Program-made: the position numbers and the translations under genes | In this document: positions 14,774 through 24,112 of the stretch, piece after piece | How the letters are laid out: each line of letters starts with the position of its first letter | How positions within the stretch are numbered: position 1 is the stretch's first letter | DNA from: Lutibacter sp. A80 | GTDB lineage: Bacteria; Bacteroidota; Bacteroidia; Flavobacteriales; Flavobacteriaceae | Direction of reading: 5' to 3' | DNA: 64,000 nt | Assembly: GCF_022429645.1 (NCBI RefSeq) | Contig: NZ_CP092480.1 | Coordinates: forward strand, 2,400,501-2,464,500 | The notes under the pieces: model-generated | What the model was told of the DNA's origin: nothing | Seen by the model: only the letters and a program-made list of their open reading frames with translations | Database searches by the model: none

Positions 14774-14776
14774 TCA
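14774..14776 (-). other. In-frame TGA interrupting the giant HYR protein
   Basis: The frame reads APNFE, stop, PGDFDDSGN. Comparable units in the same protein read KPVITCPSS or AVECKGY at this place, so the expected residue is Cys (TGT or TGC) and one base change gives TGA. The frame downstream stays open for 14.7 kb. Confidence 0.85.
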
Positions 14777-17700
14777 TTCAAAGTTTGGAGCATCATCATC
14801 AACAACTGTAACTATCTGTGTGTCAGTTGATTTTTTTCCATGAATATCTTCTACATGCCATGTAACTGTAGTTGTTCCAATACTATAAGTATTATCACTT
14901 TGATTATTCCAAACATATAAAACCCCACAATTATCACTTGTTGTAGGTGTTCCTAAACTTACGCTTTTAGCATAACAACCAGAATTTGTATTTACTATAA
15001 CATCTGCTGGAGCTGTAATTGAAGGAGCCTCATTATCATTTACAAATACATAAAAACTGCAATTATTTGTATATAATGTACCATCTATTGTTTGTGAAGC
15101 CGTCCATGTAACTAAAGTTGTACCTTGAGGAAAAACTTCACCAGCTAAACTTGCTGAATTATTAAAATCGTTAGTTAGTGTTGCACCGGCTGTGGTTGAA
15201 GTAGCGTCAAATTCAGTTCCTACAGCTGTATAATCACATTCACCTGAATCTGTATCTTTTGATTGATCTCCAACACAGGTAATAGAAGGGTATAAATCTG
15301 AAACTACATTTACAGTAATTGTACAAGTTTCAATATTTCCTGATGCATCTGTTGCTGTCCATACAATAGTATTAACACCTTCATTAAGTTGTTCATTTGT
15401 TAAATTTGTACCAGACCCCGTTGTTGCTCCGGAAAGCACATAGGTAAAAGAATCGATTTCGCAATTATCAGTTACAACAGGCTTAAATTCATTATTTCCT
15501 ACAGCATAATAACTTTGGTTTTTATCGTACACCCTAGTGTATGCACTAGAAGGACAGGTAATAACAGGTTTTACATTATCTTCTACTGTTACGCTTAAAG
15601 TTTTTACTGTTTCATTACCATAATTATCTTTTACAGTCCAAGAAACTTCAGTTGTTCCAATAGGAAATTGCTCATACGCTAATGATAAATAATTATTTCT
15701 ATCATTAATAACTGTATTGTTAGACAATGTACAATTATCAGTAATACTTTGTGGATCAAATTCATCTCCAACTACTGTATAATAACAATCTGTACTAGAC
15801 GTGTATTTGGTAACAGAAACTGTTGAACTATCATCTTCTAAAAGTTCAAAAGCTGGAGCTGTTTCATCTATAACCTCCACTTGATATTGCATAGTTGCAA
15901 CATTGCCACCTGCATCTGTAACTGTCCAAACTACTACAGTAATTCCAACAGGAAATTCGTATCCTGCCAATGTTTCTGTACCGTTTTGATTGTTTACTAA
16001 TGTAAATGTTGTACAATTATCTGTAATTGTTACTGGGTCAAACTCTGTTCCAACTGTAAAATAACTACAACTAGTAGCAGGTGCAATTCTTGTTTGATTT
16101 GCCACTGTTGATATTGTTGGTGCTTCAGCATCTTTAACTGTAATATTAAAACTACAGCTATCTGTATTTCCTTTTGAGTCTTCTATAGTCCAAACAACTG
16201 TATGTACTCCTGCATCTAAAACTTTACCATCTAATGTAGTTGATGTACCTCCAGAAACACCATCAAGTGTATAAGTAATTATTAAATCTTCAGTAGCGTC
16301 ACAATTATCGAGTAAATCTGTTGGATCAAATTCGGAACCACTTATGGTATACTCACAACTTGTTGAAGGTATATTTCTAATTTCGTTTCCATAACATTCA
16401 AATGTTGGTGCTTGGTTGTCTGATACAGTAATAGTATAAGCATCTGCAACTACTGAATTCCCGTGAATATCTTCAACAGTCCAAACAATTATATATGGAT
16501 TGGCATCTGATACCAATTGTAGTCCTGCTAAAGTATTCGTTCCAGTAAACTCTGTTACACCATTTTTAGTAATAACGTATTTAGATGTAGGATCTTCGCA
16601 ATTGTCTGCTACATTTCTTAAATCGAAAGATGTATCAGTTATGGTATAATAACATTGTGCAGGATCTGTATTTTTAGTTACATTTATTTCTGATGGAAGA
16701 TCAAACGTTGGATCTTGTGTATCTGTAACTTCAATATAAATAGTACAAGTACTTGTATTGTCAAATTCATCTACAGCAGTCCAAGTAATCTCATGACTTC
16801 CTACTGGTAATTCTTTCCCTTCTAAGGTTGTTGTTCTATCAAACGAGTTGGTTACTTCTGTTAAAGCACAACCATCAGCTGTTGTTGCGTCGAACTCTGT
16901 TCCTGAAACAGTATAAAAACAGAAATCATCAGCTGCTACTCTTTCAAAAGGAGCTGCCTCTGTACTACCTGCAGGACAGGTTAATTGCGGAGGAGTTAAA
17001 TCTTCAACAATAACATTAAAACTCATTTTAGTAACATTCCCTGATGCATCAATAGCTGTATAGGTAATTTTTGTAGTTCCTAACGAAAACTCTGATCCAC
17101 TTTCTAAGTTTTTAGTTGGACTTGATGTATAAGAAATAGAAGGTGGTGTGCTATCGCAATTATCTGTAACATCTGGTTCATTCCAATTAATTTCTATCGT
17201 ATCACAACCAGCACTAATATTCTGATGAATATCATCTATATTAGAAATAATAGGTGGTGTATCATCTGTAACAGTAACTCTAAAAGTACTAGACTTAGAA
17301 TTTACCCCATCACTTACAGTCCAAACTATGGTATTAATTCCTGGTTCAATTTGTATACCAGCTAAAGTAGTTGCTGTAACTGGCGTACCTCCGTTAATAG
17401 TATATGATACTGAATCAACAGAACAATTATCAGAATATGTTGCGTCAAACTCTGTTCCATTAACTGTATAGTAACAATTATCAGCATCTGTTCCTTTGTA
17501 TTGATTTCCAACGGTTAAAACCGAAGGTGCTTCATTATCAATTACTGTTTTAGTAAACATTAAAGGATCTGAAGTATTTGTACCATCAGAAGCAGTCCAT
17601 GTTATTATATTATCACCTTTAGAAAGGGTTTTACCAGTTAATGATCCTGTTCCAGATAAAGTTGTTGCACCTGTAACAGTATAAGACAACGTAGTACCCG

Positions 17701-20700
17701 ATGTACAATTGTCAATAGCTATTGGATCTAATTCTGAACCTTTTACTACATAACTACAAGTACTTGGATCTACATTTAAATCAGCATCTACAGTACCTAA
17801 AGTAGCTGTTAATGTAGGAGCAATAGCATCTGCTACTGTAACTGTAGCATTACACGTAGCAATATTTCCTGCAGCATCTTTAACAGACATTACCACTGGA
17901 TTAGCTCCAACATTTGTACAATTAAAAGTAGTTCTGCTTAAAGTTATTACTAAATCACCTTCAGCAGTACAATTATCCGTTGCACCACCATTTACATCGC
18001 TTACAGTTAAGGTTGCTATACCCGAATCGTTTAAATATATGGTTGGTGATAAACAACTTATTACTGGTTCTTGGTCATCTGAAATAATTACATCAAAACT
18101 ACAGGTATTGCTAATATTACCTGCTTCGTCTGTTGCAGTATAGGTAACGGTGGTGGTTCCAACATTAAAAGAGTCTCCTGGAGTATGTGATTTTGTCCAA
18201 ACTAAAGTGCCCGAACAATTTTCAGTTGCTGTAGGCTCAGTCCAAGTTACTATTGCTGAACATTCACCAGTATCAGTACCTTGAGTAATAGTTGAAGGAC
18301 AATTACTAATAACTGGTTTTTCAGTATCTTCAACCGTTACATCAAAAGAGCAAGTTTCACTATTATTTCCAGCTTCATCTGTTGCTATATAAGTAACTGT
18401 TGTTGTTCCAATAGGAAAAACTGTTCCTGGAGTATGCGATTTTGTCCAAACTATATCTCCAGTACTTGTACAATTATCGGTTACAGAAGGTTCTGTCCAA
18501 GATACTATTGCTGTACATTCTCCTGCATCATTTGACTTGGTGATATTAGAAGGACATCCTAAAATTTCTGGAATTTCATTATCTAACACTGTAATTGTAA
18601 AACTATCAGGAAATTCATTTCCACTTGCATCAGTTGCTGTATAGGTAATTATTGTTTCTCCAACCGGAAAAACACTACCATTAGTTAAGCCTTCAGTTGG
18701 ACTTGATGCATATGTTAAACTTTGAACGCTACAATTATCTTCTGAAGTTGGGGCTGTCCAAGTTACAGTTGCACTACAACTACCTGGAGTATTATCAACT
18801 AAAATATCTTCAGGTAAATCTTCAATGGTTGGGACTTCATTATCTGTAATAATTACATCAAAACTACAACTATTTTTATTTCCAGAAGCATCTGTAACTT
18901 CAAACGTATTTGTTGTTGTACCAATAGGAAATGTACTTCCACTTGCTAAACCTGCTGTTTGAACTGTTGAAGCTCCTCCAGTACAATTATCTGTTCCAAC
19001 AGGTGCTGTATAATTAATTACGGCACCACAAACTCCAGTAGTTGCCGTTTGTGAAATATTCGCTAGACAATTAATTACGGGAACCTGATTATCAGTTACA
19101 ATAATATCAAAGCTTGCTGTATTTTCATTTCCGTCAGCATCAATTACAGTATAGGTAATTGTTGTTGTTCCAATAGGAAAAGTATCTCCTGAAGTTAATC
19201 CTGTAGTTGGACTTGATACATAGGAAATAGAAGGTGTGCTGTCGCAATTATCGGTAGCTGTTGGTTCAGTCCAACTTACTTTAGCTCCGCAATCATCTGC
19301 ATCATTGTTTTTTGAAATGTTTGTAGGTAAATTAATTATTGTAGGATTTTGTTCATCACTTATAGTTACTGTAAAACTACAAGTTGCAATATTATTTGCT
19401 CCATCGGTTACAGTAACTTCAATATTAGTTACTCCTTTATTAAAAGTTACACCATTTAAAGTTGTACTAGTTCCAGAAGTTGCACCTGTTAAATTATATG
19501 AAACTGTTGGCGTACCGCAATTATCTTCTATTGTTGCATTCCAAAAATCGTCTTTATGTGTATAAGTACAAGAATCTTGATCAGTTGTTGCTGTTTGATT
19601 TTCTTCACAAGTTACTTTTGGGGGTTCTTTGTCTGCCACTGTAACATAGAAAATACAGGTCGCTGTATTTCCTGCTTCATCAGTCACCGTCCAAGTAACA
19701 GTTGTTGTACCAGGTGAAAATGTTACCCCTTCTAATGTAGTTCCTGTTCCCGTTGTTGCTCCCGTTAAAACATATTCAACAGAGGATACAGTACAATTAT
19801 CGGCACCACTTGCATCCCAATCAGTATCACTATGATTATAAGAACAACCATTATTTGCTGAAACATTAAGTTGATCATCGTCAACGCCAACACAGGTGAT
19901 TTCAGGATTAATATCATCTATTAAAGTAACATTAAAATTATAGGTATTTTGGTTACCTGCTTCATCTGTAGCTGTTATAACAACTGGCTGAACTGTATTA
20001 TGACCTGCTATTTCAGAACCTGCAACTGGATTTTGTGTTAATGTAACAATCCCGCCGCAATTATCTGAAACTGTAATAAAGTTAGATGTATAATCTGGTA
20101 ACGTTGTACTACAAGATTCGTCATCTGGATTTAAAATTTGATCACCAGGATCTGAAGTAAAAGTTGGTGGAGTATTTTCTAACGCAACTGTTAATGGTTC
20201 TGTTGACTCACAACCTTCAGCACTAATTGCTCTTATAGTGTAATTTGTATCTGCTGTTATAGCTATAGTATATGGTAAATCAGCAATTTTTGATGCATTT
20301 GCTTCGTCCCATAATTCATAAGTACTACCATTTGTTGCTGTTGCAGAAATTTCAAAAGAAGTATTATAACAAACTGGATCTCCAGAATTTATTGTAGCAG
20401 TAATGTCAGTTGGTAACGGGTTTACGGTAATTGTTTCTGTAAATAGATCATTTACTTCACTTACTGGTAAAAGACCAAACTCAAATGACACACTCACCAA
20501 AGAATAAGTAGTTGTAGCACTAGGTGTTACTTCTATAGGAGTTCCTCCATATGTTAAACTTTCCGGGTCTGGGTTACTACTATAATCAGTAATAATATAA
20601 TTAGTTGTACCATCAGAATAAACAACTGTATATGGCCCAACTCCTGTATCAATTATTACCTCTAAAGTAGTACTTTCTCCATCACAAATTGCTGTGGGAG

Positions 20701-20845
20701 AACCATCCTTAACTTGAATTACGGCTTGTGCTGTTAATTGCTGATTAAATCCTATAAAAAGAAATAAACTTAAAAAAAGTAAAATGAACAAATTATTGCG
20801 TTTAGCAATAATTTGCTTATGAGGGGTTGGTAGTTGTTGATTCAT
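14774..20845 (-). CDS. Giant HYR-repeat surface protein, N-terminal part (2023 aa before a premature TGA)
   Basis: The protein starts MNQQLPTPHK and has a long polar n-region, then a hydrophobic segment (about residues 19-37) ending LTAQA, a Sec signal peptide. Residues about 40-220 are two Ig-like segments. From about 220 to the stop there are roughly 20 HYR-type units of about 85 residues, each with a DxxPxIxC entry, a central DNC motif, FPxGTTTVTYTATDxxGN and a CSFxVTVxD exit. HYR units form beta-sandwich stalks in adhesins. The ORF ends at a TGA inside a unit and lacks any T9SS sorting domain, so on its own it should enter the periplasm but not be exported by T9SS. It follows the ompA-like gene after a strong palindromic terminator and so probably has its own promoter. 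With the downstream frame the gene has at least 6,948 codons. The adhesin role is inferred. Confidence 0.85.
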   Translation of the reverse strand: MNQQLPTPHKQIIAKRNNLFILLFLSLFLFIGFNQQLTAQAVIQVKDGSPTAICDGESTTLEVIIDTGVGPYTVVYSDGTTNYIITDYSSNPDPESLTYGGTPIEVTPSATTTYSLVSVSFEFGLLPVSEVNDLFTETITVNPLPTDITATINSGDPVCYNTSFEISATATNGSTYELWDEANASKIADLPYTIAITADTNYTIRAISAEGCESTEPLTVALENTPPTFTSDPGDQILNPDDESCSTTLPDYTSNFITVSDNCGGIVTLTQNPVAGSEIAGHNTVQPVVITATDEAGNQNTYNFNVTLIDDINPEITCVGVDDDQLNVSANNGCSYNHSDTDWDASGADNCTVSSVEYVLTGATTGTGTTLEGVTFSPGTTTVTWTVTDEAGNTATCIFYVTVADKEPPKVTCEENQTATTDQDSCTYTHKDDFWNATIEDNCGTPTVSYNLTGATSGTSTTLNGVTFNKGVTNIEVTVTDGANNIATCSFTVTISDEQNPTIINLPTNISKNNDADDCGAKVSWTEPTATDNCDSTPSISYVSSPTTGLTSGDTFPIGTTTITYTVIDADGNENTASFDIIVTDNQVPVINCLANISQTATTGVCGAVINYTAPVGTDNCTGGASTVQTAGLASGSTFPIGTTTNTFEVTDASGNKNSCSFDVIITDNEVPTIEDLPEDILVDNTPGSCSATVTWTAPTSEDNCSVQSLTYASSPTEGLTNGSVFPVGETIITYTATDASGNEFPDSFTITVLDNEIPEILGCPSNITKSNDAGECTAIVSWTEPSVTDNCTSTGDIVWTKSHTPGTVFPIGTTTVTYIATDEAGNNSETCSFDVTVEDTEKPVISNCPSTITQGTDTGECSAIVTWTEPTATENCSGTLVWTKSHTPGDSFNVGTTTVTYTATDEAGNISNTCSFDVIISDDQEPVISCLSPTIYLNDSGIATLTVSDVNGGATDNCTAEGDLVITLSRTTFNCTNVGANPVVMSVKDAAGNIATCNATVTVADAIAPTLTATLGTVDADLNVDPSTCSYVVKGSELDPIAIDNCTSGTTLSYTVTGATTLSGTGSLTGKTLSKGDNIITWTASDGTNTSDPLMFTKTVIDNEAPSVLTVGNQYKGTDADNCYYTVNGTEFDATYSDNCSVDSVSYTINGGTPVTATTLAGIQIEPGINTIVWTVSDGVNSKSSTFRVTVTDDTPPIISNIDDIHQNISAGCDTIEINWNEPDVTDNCDSTPPSISYTSSPTKNLESGSEFSLGTTKITYTAIDASGNVTKMSFNVIVEDLTPPQLTCPAGSTEAAPFERVAADDFCFYTVSGTEFDATTADGCALTEVTNSFDRTTTLEGKELPVGSHEITWTAVDEFDNTSTCTIYIEVTDTQDPTFDLPSEINVTKNTDPAQCYYTITDTSFDLRNVADNCEDPTSKYVITKNGVTEFTGTNTLAGLQLVSDANPYIIVWTVEDIHGNSVVADAYTITVSDNQAPTFECYGNEIRNIPSTSCEYTISGSEFDPTDLLDNCDATEDLIITYTLDGVSGGTSTTLDGKVLDAGVHTVVWTIEDSKGNTDSCSFNITVKDAEAPTISTVANQTRIAPATSCSYFTVGTEFDPVTITDNCTTFTLVNNQNGTETLAGYEFPVGITVVVWTVTDAGGNVATMQYQVEVIDETAPAFELLEDDSSTVSVTKYTSSTDCYYTVVGDEFDPQSITDNCTLSNNTVINDRNNYLSLAYEQFPIGTTEVSWTVKDNYGNETVKTLSVTVEDNVKPVITCPSSAYTRVYDKNQSYYAVGNNEFKPVVTDNCEIDSFTYVLSGATTGSGTNLTNEQLNEGVNTIVWTATDASGNIETCTITVNVVSDLYPSITCVGDQSKDTDSGECDYTAVGTEFDATSTTAGATLTNDFNNSASLAGEVFPQGTTLVTWTASQTIDGTLYTNNCSFYVFVNDNEAPSITAPADVIVNTNSGCYAKSVSLGTPTTSDNCGVLYVWNNQSDNTYSIGTTTVTWHVEDIHGKKSTDTQIVTVVDDDAPNFE

Positions 20846-21222
20846 ATTGTCTGTTAGATGACTTAATCTTTATAAATTTAAACATTTAGTTTAAACCTAT
20901 ATATTTCTAGAAGTCTATAAATCAAATTGAAATTAAATCTAAAAAAACATTTTGAATTATTAACACTTCTAATAGCTATCAAATTTAAATATTTTTTTTT
21001 AATCAAGAGTAAATAATCTTGTAACTTAATCATTGATATAAAATACTAATATACTGAATTTTAAACAAAAAAAAGCATTTTCCTTTTGGTTTATTATTAC
21101 AAGTTAGAAAATAATATTGTAATTTTTAAGGACAAAAACACAAAAAATCAATCATCTATAACTACAAAATGCCACATATATGTGGCATTTTGTAGTTAAA
21201 TAAGTATTTACTATTTGTTATT
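20846..21222. other. 377-bp intergenic region upstream of the giant HYR gene
   Basis: Very AT-rich, with no ORF. It holds the 38-bp palindrome described separately and the 5' leader of the giant gene. On the minus strand TAGGTTTA (20899-20892) is a 7/8 match to the Bacteroidota -7 element TAnnTTTG, with TTTG at 20926-20923, but the 23-bp gap is longer than the usual 19-20. I regard this promoter as possible only. Confidence 0.5.
21160..21197 (-). terminator. 38-bp perfect palindrome, likely terminator of the porP-ompA genes
   Basis: Arm AACTACAAAATGCCACATA (21160-21178) is followed without a spacer by its exact reverse complement (21179-21197). It lies 25 nt past the ompA-like stop. On the minus strand it is followed after about 10 nt by a T-rich stretch. 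It could also act in the opposite direction. Confidence 0.7.
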
Positions 21223-22821
21223 TTATTCTTCAACTGTTTGATTAATAGCTTCTGGGTTTAAAATCACAAATTCTGTTCTTCTATTTAATTGATGTTCTGC
21301 TTCTGTACATTTAACACCATCGGAACACTTATTAACTAATTGTGTTTCCCCATAACCTTGACCTGTAATTCTTGAAGGATCTATACCTTGTGAAACTATC
21401 CATTCTACAGTTGATTTTGCACGTCTATTCGATAAATGCCAATTATATGAATATGTCGCTCTACTATCAGTATGTGAACCTGAGGCAATCTTTATGTTCG
21501 GGTATTTTATCATTATTTGTACCACTTTTGTTAATTCTACCTCGGCATCTGGACGGATAAACGATTTGTCTAAATCAAAATAAATTGGATCTATTTTTAT
21601 CAATAGCTTACCATCTACATTTACAAACTCATTAGAATCTAAACTTAAGCCTAGCTCTAATTCTAAATCGCGTTCGTTTGTGGTGGTAAATTCTTCACTA
21701 TCTTCGCTGTAACTTTCTTTTGTTCCAACAACTTTATAGGCTGTTTCACAGTCTACTTTAAAACTAAATGCTGCAAACTTATCAGCTATTACACTTTCTA
21801 GTTTTTCTCCTTCTGCATCATATAATGTCACTAAGGCTCCTGGTAGTAATGCTCCTGATTGTTTTTCACGTACTTGACCTGATACTAACTGCTCACATGG
21901 CAATGCGTTTTCAGCTGCTTCAAAATAATAAATATCATCATCGCCTTTTCCACCTTCTCTATTTGATGAAAAATGTCCCCAATTTTCTCCTGGCTTTTTT
22001 ACAAACGAAAAATCATCTCCTGCACTATTGATTGGATATCCTAAGTTTTTTGACGCTGTTAATGCGCCTGCTTCTTTTATTTGAACCTTATACACATCTA
22101 ATCCACCGTTCCCTTCAAAATAACCATCTGACGAATAATAAAGCATATTATGCTCGTCTATAAATGGAAACATCTCTTTGCCTGTTGTATTTACATTTGG
22201 CCCTAAATTTTGTGGTGTACCATAACTACCATCTTCATTAATAGCTACTACAAATATATCTGTAGATCCTAATGTCCCTGGCATATCTGAAGTAAAATAC
22301 AACTTATCTTCTTCTGCGTTTAATGATGGGTGTCCTGTTTGGTAATTATCGCTATTAAATGGCATAGGGGTTATATCGGTCCATTCGCCATCTTCACCTA
22401 CTGTTGCTTTATATAACTGGATTAAAACCCAACCTTCTTCATCTTTTGTTATCGATTTATTTATATAGTTATTTCTTGAAAAATAAACCGTTTTTAAATC
22501 TTTAGTAAAGGCTACGTTAGATTCGTGATACTTTGTGTTTATTGTTTCTGAAAAACGCTCTACATCTATTAATTCTCCTTGCTCGCCTATGGTTCCTTTA
22601 AATAATTCTAGATAAGGTTGATGGTTGTAATACCAATTCCTTTTGCGTATCGATTTATCTTTTCTAGAGGAGGCAAATACTGCTTCATTTTCTCCATAAT
22701 AGGCAACTCCAAAATCTGCTAATTTTGTGTTCTCAGAAATGTTTTTTATGGTATATTCAAATTCTTGTGCTTGTAAATAACTTGCACAAAACAATAGAAC
22801 AATCAGTGTAATTTTTTTCAT
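21223..22821 (-). CDS. OmpA-family protein with PD40 propeller repeats and a carboxypeptidase-regulatory-like domain
   Basis: 532 aa with a Sec signal peptide (residues 1-18, ending YLQA). Residues about 60-300 carry PD40/WD40-like repeats (LYFTSDMPG..STDIFVV, LYYSSDGYFEGNGGLDVYKV, FSSNREGGKGDDDIYYF). Residues about 310-390 look like a carboxypeptidase regulatory-like Ig fold (SGQVREKQSGALLPGALVTL). Residues about 405-520 are an OmpA C-terminal domain (IYFDLDKSFIRPDA; GSHTDSR; NRRAKSTVEWI; GYGETQLVNKC) that should bind peptidoglycan. It starts 17 bp after the porP-like gene and is probably co-transcribed. In Bacteroidota this OmpA type commonly follows PorP/SprF and giant type B CTD proteins, so it probably anchors or supports the export or attachment of the neighbouring adhesin. 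That specific role is inferred. Confidence 0.9.
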   Translation of the reverse strand: MKKITLIVLLFCASYLQAQEFEYTIKNISENTKLADFGVAYYGENEAVFASSRKDKSIRKRNWYYNHQPYLELFKGTIGEQGELIDVERFSETINTKYHESNVAFTKDLKTVYFSRNNYINKSITKDEEGWVLIQLYKATVGEDGEWTDITPMPFNSDNYQTGHPSLNAEEDKLYFTSDMPGTLGSTDIFVVAINEDGSYGTPQNLGPNVNTTGKEMFPFIDEHNMLYYSSDGYFEGNGGLDVYKVQIKEAGALTASKNLGYPINSAGDDFSFVKKPGENWGHFSSNREGGKGDDDIYYFEAAENALPCEQLVSGQVREKQSGALLPGALVTLYDAEGEKLESVIADKFAAFSFKVDCETAYKVVGTKESYSEDSEEFTTTNERDLELELGLSLDSNEFVNVDGKLLIKIDPIYFDLDKSFIRPDAEVELTKVVQIMIKYPNIKIASGSHTDSRATYSYNWHLSNRRAKSTVEWIVSQGIDPSRITGQGYGETQLVNKCSDGVKCTEAEHQLNRRTEFVILNPEAINQTVEE

Positions 22822-22838
22822 ATTTCTGTGGTTTTTTA

Positions 22839-23747
22839 TTAAAAGAATCTTGGACTCTTAACATTTTTTCTATTAAAGTCAAATAATAACAGTATCTCGT
22901 GAGATCCTGAGTTAAAATCGCCAAACTTTGTAATGGTATGATCATATGCATAACCTAATCTAAAGTCATTATTTACTTGAAAACCGATCATTCCACTTAT
23001 TGAATCATCAAATCTATGTGACAAACCTAATTCAACTCTCTCATCTATTAATAAGTTTAACGATAAATCTACTGATAATGGAGCACCTTCTGTTGCTTTT
23101 ATCATTGTTGATGGTTTTAATTTTAGATTATCTGCTATATCAAATACATATCCTGAGGTTAAGAAATAGTGCATCTTCTCTGATGCGGTACTTACAATTC
23201 CTCCGTCTTTTTCTAAATGACGTGTTTCTAAAAAGTTCGGTACAGATAATCCTGCATAAAACTTATCGGTATAATAATAAACTCCGGCTCCAAAATTTGG
23301 TGAGGTTTCGTGAACTGGTATATTTAATGGATCTGGATCTATCATTAGCAATTCCCGTACATCCATAAAGGTAACTCCGGCTTTTAATCCAAAGGCTAAG
23401 CGACCTGTACTTGATGTGAAAATTGTATAGGAAAAATCTGCATAAATATTGTCTTCTTTTACAGGACCTATTTCATCGTGTATTACTGATAATCCTAATC
23501 CTACTGCACGCCCTATTGGTGCGTGTGCTGCTAAAGTAAAAGTTTGTGGTGCTCCTTCTACTCCTACCCACTGTGTCCTTCCTAATATGCCTATACTTGG
23601 AACACCTTTGGATCCAGCATAAGCAGGATTTAAAATGTTCATATTGTACATATACTGTGTATATTGAGGGTCTTGCTGACCGTAAACAGTTGTCAGTGAC
23701 ATTAAGGCTAAAACCCCTAAAATTAATCTAAATTTTTTCATAAACAT
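22839..23747 (-). CDS. PorP/SprF family type IX secretion membrane protein
   Basis: 302 aa. The signal peptide ends near VYGQ, followed by the family hallmark QDPQYTQYMYNMNILNPAYAG and beta-strand-rich sequence typical of a 14-strand outer-membrane barrel (TQWVGVEGAPQTFTLAAHAP, GLGLSVIHDEIGP, AGLSVPNFLE, YAYDHTI at the end). PorP/SprF proteins work with T9SS; SprF of Flavobacterium johnsoniae is needed to export the adjacent type B CTD adhesin SprB. Lying directly after a giant gene with a type B CTD, this is most likely its dedicated partner. A second ATG at 23741 gives MKKFRLILG and is an equally good start. A terminator-like hairpin separates it from the adhesin gene, so its expression may be reduced by read-through or have a separate promoter. 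Confidence 0.92.
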   Translation of the reverse strand: MFMKKFRLILGVLALMSLTTVYGQQDPQYTQYMYNMNILNPAYAGSKGVPSIGILGRTQWVGVEGAPQTFTLAAHAPIGRAVGLGLSVIHDEIGPVKEDNIYADFSYTIFTSSTGRLAFGLKAGVTFMDVRELLMIDPDPLNIPVHETSPNFGAGVYYYTDKFYAGLSVPNFLETRHLEKDGGIVSTASEKMHYFLTSGYVFDIADNLKLKPSTMIKATEGAPLSVDLSLNLLIDERVELGLSHRFDDSISGMIGFQVNNDFRLGYAYDHTITKFGDFNSGSHEILLLFDFNRKNVKSPRFF

Positions 23748-23754
23748 GGTTTAA

Positions 23755-23796
23755 AAAATATGGAAGGAAAGAGCGATCTAATAAACGCTCTTTCCT
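23755..23796 (-). terminator. Hairpin between the giant adhesin gene and porP-like gene
   Basis: Inverted repeat AGGAAAGAGCG (23765-23775) and CGCTCTTTCCT (23786-23796), an 11-bp stem with a 10-nt loop. On the minus strand it is followed by TATTTTTT. It starts about 12 nt after the adhesin stop and ends just before the porP-like start, fitting an intrinsic terminator or attenuator that sets the adhesin:porin ratio. Confidence 0.7.
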
Positions 23797-23808
23797 AAAT
23801 TAGTGTTT

Positions 23809-24112
23809 TTATTTTCTTAAATAGATCCAACCTGTTTGAGGTTTTCTTTCATCATTATTAAAATAAATGGTATAGAAATATGTACCTGTAGGAAGTTGAT
23901 CGTTAGTAAAGTTCCATCTTCCTGTTGAATATCCATCCCACCATTCTGGTGTTTGATATGGATTTCCATCATGTTTGTACTCATATACTTTATTACCATA
24001 TCTATTTACAATTTCCATAGAGAAGTTCGGATACAATACCTCTAAGTACTCAATCTCGAATACGTCATTCACTCCATCTCCATTTGGTGTAAACCCTTCT
24101 GGTATAGTTAAT
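23809..24112 (-). other. Gliding-motility-associated type B C-terminal sorting domain (encoded)
   Basis: The final about 100 codons of the giant adhesin carry GFTPNGDGVNDVFEI, IVNRYGNKVYEY, LPTGTYFYTI and GWIYLRK, the well-known pattern of the type B (CHU_C/SprB-like) CTD. It directs T9SS export and surface attachment with a PorP/SprF partner. Confidence 0.92.

Noticed and set aside
14774-14776. TGA as a selenocysteine codon
   Set aside because: The site is a structural Cys of a beta-sandwich repeat, no convincing stem-loop follows the TGA, and no selenocysteine genes are in the window.
20892-20926. Promoter of the giant HYR gene
   Set aside because: The -7 match is 7/8 and the 23-bp spacing is too long; kept only as a remark in the intergenic entry.
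22757-23731. Small ORFs overlapping the porP- and ompA-like genes
   Set aside because: They lie in other frames of well-supported genes and have no recognisable domain.
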